Source of the DNA: Hanleya hanleyi
Taxonomy: Eukaryota > Mollusca > Polyplacophora > Lepidopleurida > Hanleyidae
Assembly: GCA_036873755.1 (NCBI GenBank)
Contig: JAVTVY010037076.1
Location: forward strand, 1-64,000
Direction: 5' to 3'
DNA length: 64,000 nucleotides
Part shown: in pieces, positions 27,375-37,763 of the stretch
Position numbering within the stretch: the stretch's first letter is position 1
Layout of the letters: each line of letters begins with the position of its first letter
The notes under the pieces: generated by a model
Database searches by the model: none
The model's input: the letters and a program-made list of their open reading frames with translations, nothing else
Told to the model about the DNA's origin: nothing
Made by a program: the position numbers and the translations under genes

Positions 27375-27449
27375 CTGACTCAATCAATGGAGAAGTCAGA
27401 GTCCACTGAGGACTCCAGGAACACGCTGTTGCTGCTTGAGAGGCGTGAA
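27375..27449 (-). CDS. Exon 6 (terminal coding exon) of an unrecognised gene
   Basis: 75-nt exon. The acceptor is TTATTCACAG at 27450 and up; the donor is GTATGC below 27375. Joined to the exon at 28015-28048 (which ends with a split codon AG), the frame starts AGT and reads SSRLSSSNSVFLESS then VDSDFSID, followed by TGA at 27382-27380. The result is a serine-rich, acidic C-terminus. The exon is about half GC in a clearly AT-rich surround, which supports it being coding. The donor lies 5 nt after the stop, so transcription may continue to a 3' UTR exon. The function is unknown. Confidence 0.5.
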
Positions 27450-28014
27450 CTGTGAATAAAGCGGAAAGAGGTTAATAGAGTAATACAATGGATAACAAGT
27501 GCGACGAAGGACATTCACAATCAGACGTTTTTAACTTTTGAGCTACAAACATGGACCCACGCCTATAAAACTGACTTCTGATGTTAGGAAACTGTAAACA
27601 GTTGCATGCATGTGTTGTGTCACACATACATGTAAGCCTATACATGTTCAGGAATACCGCTTTTCTTACTACGAGTTTGTCCCTAACCACATCCCCCAAC
27701 ATGAAGAAAGTACTAATCGATACCAGTATATCTCGCATGGGTGGAACTTTGGCAAGTCATTATTTTCAGACATTGTTTCGTATGTTTTGTTTATTAACAC
27801 AGGAAATGGTGTAAAATGAAATGTATCCCGGTAATGAACCCTCTAATGGGGAATAATGTTACCGACTTTTTGTGCCAATTTGAATATTTGTTTTATCAAC
27901 ATTAACAAAAGTGTGTTCGCAAATGCCTTCTTATCACGTGATCCATACTGAGCATGTGGGTTGATTTAATGCCTTTTCCTTAAAAGGGTAATAATACCAC
28001 GCAATTTATCTCAC

Positions 28015-28048
28015 CTCAATTGATCCGGTGGCGGGTCAGTATCATATT
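28015..28048 (-). CDS. Exon 5 (34-nt microexon) of an unrecognised gene
   Basis: Small exon between a CTTTCTTACAG acceptor and a GTGAGATAA donor. Only the frame starting with a split codon (G from exon 4 plus AA) is open; it gives E then YDTDPPPDQL, with AG left over to pair with the T of exon 6. The proline and acid-rich sequence echoes exons 3 and 4 (PPPMETD and APVMDTE), which argues for this joined frame. The short length makes it weak on its own; the support comes from phase agreement with both neighbours. Confidence 0.48.
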
Positions 28049-29232
28049 CTGTAAGAAAGAGACAAGTTAATACATTAGATTACAGGCGAGAAAATACAAT
28101 TCCCCAAACAGAAGTAAAGAGTAACCTCAATTGGCAGTTGATGGAGTTACTTCTCCGCTTCGAGTTTTTCCACTTAAAGTATAACACTCAGACCTGTAAG
28201 TGGCACACAAAGAAAATATAGGAGAAAATTTGCAAAAATATCGAAGAAATATAGGAATTTTCTGAATAAAATATATGAAAATATTGGAAATAAAGGAGTG
28301 TAACCAGGTCTGTACTGCATTGTATTTTCTAAACTTGGTAGTTTTCTAGAGTTTAATCAAACTACTTTCACTGAATGTAGATATAGTGGTGATCTTTCAG
28401 CCGCCCTGTTCTGTTGTTTGATTGGCAGAATAGATAGATTCAAAAGTTTTCATATTTGGCGAGCGATGCGAGACGATTTTTTTTTAAATGTATTTCCTCG
28501 TGCCAGTTTGACTCATTACAAAGTATTGATGAAAGTTTTCATGAGAACAGGTCAAAATATAGGAAATTTGAGTGAAATATAGGAAAATATAAGAATGACT
28601 AAAAAGCATAGGAAAATATAGGAAATATGGTAGGCACTTGAAGGCTTGGATACTTTGGCTCCTCAAATTGTTTCTGAAAACCCGGCTATTCATGAAGTCA
28701 GTCAAAAGCATTCTGTAAATGTAATCATTTTTCTAACTACATAACTCCACACTCCGGAAATCCAACACCATATCCTTAATCTTAACTGACACAAGGTCAT
28801 TGCTCAGCATGGCCTCTCGGGATAGTTCACAAACTGAATCCCCCTTTCTCGATATAACTGTCGTTAATCTTTGGACAAAGGGTTTGTGCCTGCAGGTGCA
28901 TTGATGTGTGACTCCCGATATAAATCTGAGATTCATAAATGTCCTCTCCCTATTTTTACAACACAGCAATACTTTTAATCAATGATAATGGGAACGGGCG
29001 GATAAATTGATGCACATTTACCTTATTCACACAAATTATCAATAGTTAAAGAGTCAGCTCATGTTGGAGGGATAGGGAGTGAATTACGTTAGTACATTGC
29101 CTATTGGTGTAATACAAACTCATACTGCAAAAGAGTGGGCAAAACAATACCGACGGTCACGTCTAGTAAAGGCAATTTCATTAATTTTAACATCCAAGGT
29201 TCCATCATGGCTTCATGCTGCCATGGTATAAA

Positions 29233-29370
29233 GGTTAAAACGAACTAAATGACGTCACTTCCGCCAAAGGTGGATGTTCGTCACTTCCGCCAAAAGTGGA
29301 TGTTCGTTGGTGAGCACATCCCGCATTAAATGCTCAGTTGTGTTATTACTGGATAATATCATAACTTACT
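29233..29370 (+). repeat. Left-end relative of the 45.05 kb TAAA-flanked element
   Basis: Begins GGTTAAAACGAACTAAATG directly after TAAA, as in the element at 45046, and continues through GACGTCACTTCCGCCAAAGG, CATTAAATGCTCAG and GTGTTATTACTGGATAATATC. Inside it a 27-bp unit (GTCACTTCCGCCAAA...GGATGTTC) is duplicated, while the 45 kb copy has it once. The right end could not be located. It lies in the intron upstream of exon 4. Confidence 0.7.
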
Positions 29371-29426
29371 TATATTTTATTTAATATCAGATTATTATTT
29401 ACGGTGAAGTTGCAAAAAGTACTTAC

Positions 29427-29486
29427 CCGTGTCCATTACAGGGGCGGGCAGGCGGCTTCTTGACCGCGTTATTGGGCCGTTATAAT
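29427..29486 (-). CDS. Exon 4 of an unrecognised gene
   Basis: 60-nt exon with symmetric phase 1. It follows a pyrimidine-rich TCCTCCTCACCAG acceptor and ends before a consensus GTAAGTAC donor. The one open frame reads (D)YNGPITRSRSRLPAPVMDT and then splits the next codon. The exon is clearly more GC-rich than its surroundings. The basic TRSRSR stretch could be a phosphorylation or nuclear-localisation patch, but that is speculation. Confidence 0.55.
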
Positions 29487-30112
29487 CTGGTGAGGAGGAG
29501 AATGAGACATGATGAAGTACACTGAAACCTGTGAATATGGGCACCTGGGTAAACCAACCATCCTGTAAAATGCCAGCATTAAACTGATACTATATATTAG
29601 AGAGCACAAAATGCATTTTAATATATGTTGATATTTTCCGTTGAAAATATTGGTCTTTCAGAACCACAAGGACTATACAAGGAGCCTGTGTGATCTCCTC
29701 TGCACTCTCCTTACTTACTTTTTTCTGTTTTTGAAAACACCGTTTTTTTCCGCACGGCCGTCTGAAAAATACACAAGATGAAAACTTCATTGTTGAAATA
29801 TAGAAACACAGGATACATGTCTCATCATTGAACTGCCTTCAACTTTTCTGGAAACTCGATAATATCTATTAAAATATGTGAATTTCTGTCAGCCACCGTG
29901 AGCAAAGCTAACGTGAAATAAATTCCATATGTTAGTTCAAATGCTACCGTTTAATAACAATTATCTCTTCCAATAAGTTATAATTGGAAGAAGTATAAAG
30001 TATGATGGCACATCTCAGAGAAAAGCATTCATCAAAAGACTATAGATTATAGAATATGAAATAGGATAAGGTACTTGACATACAAAAAAAAATGATACAC
30101 AAACAAGATTAC

Positions 30113-30205
30113 CTGTCTCCATTGGTGGAGGAGTTATGTTGCGGTGGCGCTGTATAGCTGCCACCAGCAACATCAGGGCCTCCCTCGTCATCTTTGGTCT
30201 CCCAT
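30113..30205 (-). CDS. Exon 3 of an unrecognised gene
   Basis: 93-nt symmetric phase-1 exon between a TATATTTTAG acceptor and a GTAATC donor. The frame that continues through exons 4-6 reads (D)GRPKMTREALMLLVAAIQRH then RNITPPPMET. MTREALMLLVAAIQRH looks like an amphipathic helix. A second frame is also open (WETKDDEGGPDVAGGSY...NGDR) but meets a stop two codons into exon 4, so it could only serve as an alternative C-terminus. No family is recognised. Confidence 0.55.
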
Positions 30206-30299
30206 CTAAAATATAGAAGTAGTAACATGTACATTGTATCTTCATGATGAGAACACAAATCAGTTTCAGTAAGATGCACAATATACATATCCGAGTGAG

Positions 30300-30780
30300 T
30301 GAATATGATTTAACGTTGCTTTCAACACTATTTCAGTCATATTACGACGTTGGTTCCTATTCCTTTTCAAACCCGGAAACCACACAGGTACAGTCTTATT
30401 AATTTTAACATCCAAGACTCCTCGGGTGGGGTCCTATTCCTTTTTACGCCCGGGATCTCCAGGGGTGTCTCAGTTAGTCGCCTCTTCTGACAAGCTCTTT
30501 GAGGAGCTGAGACCAATTCTTACCATGACCTGGTGTGTGCACAACGATACCCCAGGTAAGCCCCCTGATAGACATTTCCATTAAATCAGGTAAGTTTTGG
30601 CTGTGTTGAATGTGGACGGAAAACAAATCGCTAAGCGCGTTTTGTCAAGCATTTCGCATATGACAAGTGGGATGGTTTGATTTACCGTCGCTTTCAATTA
30701 TATTTCATTCATATCATGACAGTTGGGTCCTTTTCCCTTCTTACAGATGGGAACCCCACGAAAAGTCACATCTACGCAGG
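30300..30780. repeat. Two diverged copies of an ancient dispersed repeat
   Basis: The phrase GATTTAACGTTGCTTTCAAC..CATATTACGACGTTGGTTCCTATTCC near 30310 recurs, diverged, near 30678 as GATTTACCGTCGCTTTCAAT..CATATCATGACAGTTGGGTCC. Between them lies a GTGTCTCAGTTAGTCGCCTC segment. The phrase TTAATTTTAACATCCAAG at about 30397 also occurs at 29183. The type (SINE, MITE or other) cannot be decided from these short, decayed copies. Confidence 0.55.
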
Positions 30781-30999
30781 GATTCATAGAAGTCCAAATT
30801 TTTACTACCCACTATAAAATATTGAGTTCTTTTTATGCTCAAATTGAGTTTTTCCAAGTTTTTACGGCCCACCAACAAGTTGATATTGAGTTTTTGAATG
30901 TTTTTACCGCCCTACCAATTAAGATATGAACAAATAGTTTCTGTAGTACTAAGGTGAGCTATCTAATGTGATTTGGATAATGGTCATCTGGATGACAAA

Positions 31000-33562
31000 A
31001 AAAAACCCACATGTTCTGTATTGTAAGTTGCTCACTTATTTTAATAGATTTCATTTCTTTGGACCCCGTGTTTGTAGCAACACAAACAGCGGTGAGACAT
31101 CACAAACTAACATAAACATTCAAAGACAATAATCATATAACGCTTGCAAGAGACGCTATAAAATCCTTACATCATCAGCGGATTTTCACGTAAGATGTAG
31201 CAGCTGTCAAGCAGAAGGATGTCTTGAACTCGGACTTCTACTTTACGTCCATCGCATGGTTGCCGTCGAACTTCAGAAAACAGGAACCGCAGTTGTAGAA
31301 TTTCGCAAAATGTTGCGAGAATCCAGTTGGATTCTTAGTGGCTTAGTTTGCGAGAATCCAAAGAATCCAAATTTGCGGAACCAAGCATTACGTGACCAGT
31401 TGCCATTTTCACTAGTGCTAGTTACTGCACAACTAGATGTGAACTTGAAAAAAAAAAAATTGAAATCGCCTCATTTATTCTGAGGAGGGTGTTTAGCATA
31501 CATATAATAGCACAAATTAGTTCGAGTGATTTTCTCCATTGATGAGCAGTATTCAACCTACACATGTTTGATAAGTGGTAAGTATATACTCTTAATTTTA
31601 TTTTATTTGTATCTATGTATTGCATATGGAACAAATATTGGAATTGTTTGCATTGCAAAAAAAAAAAATAAAAATAAATAAATAAAAATCTGGCCACCTG
31701 CTGCATTCTCTGGCAAGCAGTAAATCAACAATTGTTATTAATGAACCTTCAAATAAAGACTAGCTTATGGATTTATATGAGATACGCAAAAACATTAGAA
31801 AATAAGGAAATTCCAGATATTTTTGTACCACATTTCCTCATTTCATACCATGATGGTTTTTACAGTGAAAGATGAAAATTACCAACAAAAAATCAAGAGT
31901 CACGGACATAAACGAGAAATGCAATGTTGTTAAAGTTAAAATCTAGACCTCAAATAAACCGACTTCTGAAGAAATGCTTGTTCTCAGTGTAAAGTGCTAG
32001 ACCGCGTTGTTGTTTTTGTTCATGACGGGTATCATACACGCAATGTCTACTTTGATTCTACTTTGCCCGATGTTCTGTCTTAGGGAAAATTGTTTGTCAT
32101 TCTAATCATGAACGAATCCTAATCAAATTCATCTGCTAAATGATATGCAAAAATGTCCCAGGTTTCATTTTCACTCTCGTGTACATTCCGTCTGCTGACC
32201 GCGTGTTCGCCTTCAATTCCTCCATATAGACTGTTTGGGTTCAACGTAGGTAGCTGTGCACCAGCAGCCGAGCGAAGGAGAATTCACTCATGCCTTCGGC
32301 GCCAGTCGGGAACCATTACAGAGAGTATTCGAGGCTCCCAAAAAATAATCGAGCAAAGGTCTCCGAGGTTTAGTTAGCGCATTACGTCAGCAAAACATGT
32401 GAAACCCGCCACTTCCGTTGGTGTACGTTTCGCAGAACTCGCGGAGACGGAAATTATTTCTAGAAATGGAAATCCCAAAACGTTCGAAGACAAATTGTCG
32501 AAGGATCGGCGACGATTTTCACATCATTGAAATAATTTGCACCATTTCGAGTATTGAGTTTTCGTCAAAAACATTGAGTATTTCTTGTCCAAAACGTACA
32601 CTTTTGAGTTTTTTGCTGTCTATATTTAACGGTAGTAAAAACGGACGTCTATGGATCCCTGCTACGAGGTCTATGGAACACCTTAATCGTCGGCATATGA
32701 GAGGAAATATTGTGTAGCACCTAGGCGAAAGAATAAGCAATGCTTAAACCCTTATCACAAAAAGCGTTATCGGCCCTTAGTAATTTGGAGCGCCTAAGTC
32801 ATCTACATACATGTATGCAGAAAATGGAATGTGGTATCAAAATCCCAACTAATTTTTGTATCTATATGGGCATCTATGTGACATAATTGCATATATCCCT
32901 TGGACAACACTGTTAAATTCGTCCATTTCATTAACCCTATCTTGAAGTACCTTAACGTTACTAACAGGAAAGTATTTTACTTCCTTAACATAGACAGGTA
33001 AGATAAGCTCAATTGGGGCCACAGTGAATACAAAATGCGGTCCAATAATCCACTTCTAACAGATTGATGTACGTGATTTGTTTTTCGATTTAGTAAGTCT
33101 GCATTTTTCTTTTTGCAGTTAAATTAATGGAGCGTTGTAAACAAAAAGTCAGTGGATTTAAGAAATATTCCGCTGATGTTAGAGCGGAAAGACATGTATT
33201 TCATATTATGGTGAGATTTCTGAATGGACGTGTTTCAGTGTACATGCACAGATATATACCGTAAGGCTGGTTGACGGATCGGAAGGGAAGGCCCGTACTC
33301 CTCCACCACTGGGGACAATTTTCTGTTTTTTTGTAAAAGTTTCTTTCTTTTCTTCCTGAAATTAGAACCAAAACACCAATGCACCTGTCAGCAGTAAACC
33401 AATTCTATAAAATCACTGCAACAATAAGGGCCGAATGACCATGGAGTGTAAAGCTGGTTTATGGAAAACTCTACAGACGGACTAATTGGCGGCATGGGCA
33501 CAACAGGTTTGACCAGTCTTGGGAGCGAGGGACGGAGTAGATGAGTGATTGAGAAGGATTAA
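31000..33562. other. Non-coding stretch with a promoter-like CpG-richer island at 32.2-32.7 kb
   Basis: No exon was identified. Around 32200-32700 the sequence is richer in CG dinucleotides than its surroundings. It contains TTACGTCA at 32383-32390 (CRE-like, bZIP) and ACTTCCG at 32411-32417 (ETS-like). It could be a promoter or first-exon region for an unseen transcript on either strand. Frames of 75-99 codons here overlap on both strands and are not recognisable. The rest is AT-rich, with A-runs near 31449 and 31660. Confidence 0.35.
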
Positions 33563-34103
33563 CCCTATCTGGCCTGGGCGATTTGGGGCGTGTCGCAGCC
33601 TTGGGGGGGGGGCGGAAAGTGACCCCCCCTTAATATTTTCTCTACCACTAAGGCTAGAGCGCTAAAACTTACCACACAGTATCTTGGGTTCAAGCTCTAC
33701 CGGAAAATGTAAAAAAAAAACAAGATGGCCGCCATGATGACGTCACAGTGAGGTCATCTTCTCGGAAGCCATTTTTTCGGCCTTTTTGTGGTCGATTTTT
33801 CGAAATTTTCATTTTACAAATTTTTCTCACGAAAAAAATCTTATGAAATAGAGAATAATCAGTTTTGGAAAATGTGAAGAAATGGACCGAAAAGATGAAA
33901 AACACGACTTCCGCGGATACCACCTGGTCGCCATTTTGAATTTACCCATGATCCTCTACCCGGTGGTATATGAAAATAGACTTAATATGACCTCAATAAG
34001 ATAAGCTCAAAAGTCACCAAGTTTCAGCCTCCTCGGTTTTGTCGTTTCGGAGCAGCAGAGAAAACTTCACTAGGGGGGGAGCACTCCCCCAGGCCAGCTA
34101 GGG
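33563..34103. mobile_element. piggyBac-like MITE, 541 bp
   Basis: Flanked on both sides by TTAA (33559-33562 and 34104-34107). Its ends are inverted: left CCCTATCTGGCCTGGG, right (reverse complement) CCCTAGCTGGCCTGGG. TTAA duplication and ends starting CCCT are typical of the piggyBac superfamily. It has no transposase, so it would depend on one supplied elsewhere. The interior includes AAGATGGCCGCC, TCACCAAGTTTCAGCCTCC and G/C runs, which recur in the second copy at 51446-52562. Confidence 0.85.
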
Positions 34104-34107
34104 TTAA

Positions 34108-35150
34108 AAGTCGGCAATCAGCAATTGTTCAGTGACAGGATGACAGTGCTGGCTTGTGCGAAGTCGTAATAATGCAGTTATTGCACAGAACAGAACAGAC
34201 GCGATAGCCCAAAGATCCCACCAATTTTCAGAATGTTTAACAACATATGATCACTTGAGATCCTGTGCCCGATAAACACTCCATGGACTGTTACAGGCAC
34301 AGATTCCTGAAGATCCTGCTCGGTTTATATTCTGAAAGGTTAATGTGCACACGAAGACGTTCAAAGATAAAGGAATCCACCACGTAACTACAACTGCAAT
34401 GAAGTGAAATAACATATTTACAAGAAAAATCTCACTGACTAAAATATACCGCTGATCTTGTATATAGATAATATCTCACAATAATGGGCTTGCTATGTCA
34501 GACTGACATGAAATTTTTAGATAGCGTGAGCTTTATTACTATATGTAGAAAAATCTTTTACAAACAATGTTCTTATTTCTACCGTAGGATTTATTGTATC
34601 AGCGACTATATAGAATATTTTGGACTATATTTTAACACAACGATTTATTCTTTATTGACATCTGACAGTTCTTTGTTTCTGTAATTATATAATAATTCAG
34701 TTTATAGAGACATCACATTTGCATTCAATAAGGTATGAGGAATATTTTGGTATGGTATATTATAGTATATTGGTTACCAGATATATTGTATGTGTCGTTA
34801 TCAGACCAACTGTACTTTTACAAGAAACAGTTCCCCCCAATGTTTCACCCATTAAGGCACTGGACCTCACCTGGGTGTCCCAATTTACCGGAGAAATACT
34901 TTGCTGGTCTTTCCTTAAGTAGTGTATGGGTTCTTTCTCCATATGAGATTACTTCGCTACGGCAAAAGTTTGACCTACCAAATGTTACTATGAGTGGTAA
35001 GGGATTCTTTCTGATAAACAGGAGATTGTATTAATATTCAGAAGAAGATCCTTGACCAACAATGAAAAAAATGAAGCACCATTATCTTGTTGAATGTGTG
35101 TTCCAAGTCCTTAACTGAATGGAAAATTTGAACTTTAAAAATGACTAATT
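34108..35150. other. AT-rich non-coding stretch
   Basis: Contains overlapping plus-strand frames of 66-99 codons (34484-35034) with no recognisable motif, start context or splice pair. I see nothing else that can be assigned. Confidence 0.4.
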
Positions 35151-35354
35151 AAGGGGAATTAGGATTTTTGAAATTTTGAAAGTCATTTTTTTGAATTACT
35201 TCAAAGAAATAGTTACATTTTCTTGTGTTTGATTGTGTTTCCTATATTTCTGAGATGAAATAATGCACCCTTGATCATTGAGTGCCTTTTTGAAAATTTC
35301 AACCTGAAAAACAAAATGTCAAAATCCCCCTGTTTCTTAAAAAAGAAGGATCCT
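35151..35354 (+). repeat. Dispersed ~205-bp repeat, copy 1
   Basis: Starts AAGGGGAATTAGGA and includes GAAATTTTGAAAGTCATTTT, TTACTTCAAAGAAATAGT, GAGATGAAATAATGCACC and ATTGAGTGCCTTTTTG. The same order is found at 49504-49725. Both copies begin with the same AAGGGGAATTAGGA, so this is a defined element end. The superfamily is unknown; terminal inverted repeats are not convincing. Confidence 0.8.
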
Positions 35355-36576
35355 GTTATGCAATGACATATGTTCAAATTGATAGCTTCAAATCTATCGA
35401 TGTCACGGTCAGCATATTCACAAAACTAAGATCTAAAAATATTTCAACTCCGATGGTTGATCCTTTGGAATTGTTTTCTCTTTTTGGTAACTGACAGTGA
35501 CCGGAATACTGATACGATAGGTTTCCTTATTTTTTTAATCTTACGTTAGTCAGAGATGATCTCCAGCCAAAACTTTTGCAGCGTGTATAACAAACTGTAC
35601 ATAATGACGCGATATTTATCATTTGTTACGCTTGAAATAACTTTGTAATTCCCTCCACGCAGAACAACTCCGCAATAGTAATTTCGTGCACTGAGGGTTC
35701 AGTTTCACAGGATGGTGTCATAAATTATTGGTATTCAATCGGATAAAGGCCAATGAGGTCGTAAAAAGTAACATCAGGCGCCTAGGTGTTTTGTTGCATA
35801 TCTCGTGCAGAGTCGAATAATTGTTGAATGTTATTCGTACATACCTCTAACTGTACGCGGCGTTATTGACTTTTTCCGAGAGACAACCAATACATTTTTG
35901 ACAATCCTATGCAATTAAGCCCCGGTACATTAAATAACTGTTCGTTATGTCAAACGTACTATATTCTCAATATCATAGAGTAACTGTAGCAATTTGTAGA
36001 CTTCAACTTTTTATACATGCTGCATATAAACAAAATTATGCGGATTTATAACTGTAACTGCTGATTCTTGGCAAGGTCACAATTAGATGGAGCTCGGACT
36101 GTTCTCTCCAATGCTTTTGTATTACGGGGAAAATACAGGTGGGTTCTAATTAAGTCGTGTTGCGAACTCAAGTCCTATAGCCAGGTTAGAATGTATATAA
36201 TATCACATCTCCCTTAACAGTTAATTCTAATTAAGATTTTTTACATACAACTAGTACCTTTATTTCCGACACTTGTTATTACGATGGTTCGCAGCTGGTG
36301 AACAGATAACTCCCCAATGTTTTTCTCCAGGTTTTCTGAAAGAATACCCCAAAACATTCTGATTCTACAAAGGCATAAAAAACGGAAATATTTTACATAT
36401 TTATTTTTTGCTCTTAGATCCGAGTGTATTTAGCCTGGAAAACAAAATACTTCTAGGACCAGAACAACAAATTTATTACAATCCCGTGATAATATCTCAG
36501 ATATCATAATTTTTCTGATTATATTATATAAATAATATATTACATTATTATATGTAATGGAGTAAAACGTGATTTT

Positions 36577-37407
36577 CACTGTTATAAATTACCGTTATTT
36601 CACAGTGAATGTATGTTGGAGTTTACAGTACATTCAATGGAAAACACATTAATCTGTAAAATGAACTGTGATATTTCAGTTGACATCAACTGCAATGGGT
36701 AAACTGCGCACACACGTAACATAAAATTCTTGTTTTCTCTGAAAGGAGATTGATATCTTTGCACACGAAACGCCCGCTTGCAGGAAACATCCGACACCTG
36801 TGTTATACGATACAGCATTCAGAGCATTATCAGAACACGCGCTGGGACGGACGCAGGGGCTAGCTTTAATTTTCGGTCTATAGTACGGTTTGGTTTTGGT
36901 TTTATACATCTTCACATTTCAAGCTAAATACCACACTAACGTTCCGTCATTTAGTGTTCGTCTTGCTTATGCGAAGATGAGTTTTATCTGACTTGGAGTT
37001 GTATCCTATACTATTCGTGTAATAATTGCACAGATTCGTTCGTGATTATTCACGAAGCTTGTGGTGATCGCATTTGTAAACACGAAGAGCAATGACCATT
37101 TCGGCCTTCCAGTGACCTACATGTACGTTGCCGCGGAACCGATAATTGTAGACAATGGTGCCACGTAATTGTATTGTATAAGGAATGTTAAAACAACGGT
37201 AATTGTAAATTACAGGGCTACCCAATTTTTACAGTTGAATACCTGTCAATAAACGGTAATTATAAAATACGGTGCAACATTTACAGCTAAAAGCCTGAAA
37301 AATGGTGATTGTAAAATACGGTGAAACGTAATTTTACAGTTGAATGTACTGGCACCTTTTCTGCCAGTACATTTAACTGTGAATGTACGGTGTGATTTAT
37401 AACAGTG
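36577..37407. mobile_element. MITE-like insertion with CACTGTTATAAAT ends, 831 bp
   Basis: The left end reads CACTGTTATAAATTACCG; the right end, in reverse complement, reads CACTGTTATAAATCACACCG. The whole segment is missing from the paralogue near 44290, which supports insertion. The interior repeats ACGGTAATTGTAAA-type phrases and contains a 19-bp stem with a 7-nt loop at about 37341-37385 (TGTACTGGCA paired with TGCCAGTACA). No transposase is present. The target duplication is not clear, so the superfamily is unassigned. Confidence 0.75.
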
Positions 37408-37763
37408 TAGCCGAGGATGCCTTCGCTCCAAATCATTGAGAAAGATGGACCATTGTAGACCAAAATTCATATTTTTCAATGGTTGCAAAATAAACTAGTG
37501 ATTACACCTCATAATATTGTTAATTTTGATGAGGATAAAATCTATTTTTTCTGATAAAGACGAAAATTCAAGCCGTATTTATCATTTAAGATGGCCGTGC
37601 TCAGTGAAATCAATGAGAACAAATGAAATAATGACATGGAGACAGCACGTATATTTTATCTAATAGAATAAATCATATTCGAAGCATGATTAGGGAGCCT
37701 ACATCTACACAGTCTTAGGAATATCCATTCAAACTCTAGGTCGATTATACAAGACTAAAACTG

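Noticed and set aside
30300..30480. tRNA-derived SINE
   Set aside because: There are phrases resembling GGTTCNANNCC, but no paired A and B boxes at proper spacing and no tRNA-like fold could be drawn.
34484..35034. Overlapping plus-strand frames as a small membrane protein
   Set aside because: Three overlapping frames with no shared support; nothing recognised.
36600..36915. Cysteine-containing minus-strand frames inside the 36577-37407 element
   Set aside because: They overlap in two frames inside a non-autonomous element, with no splice or start support.
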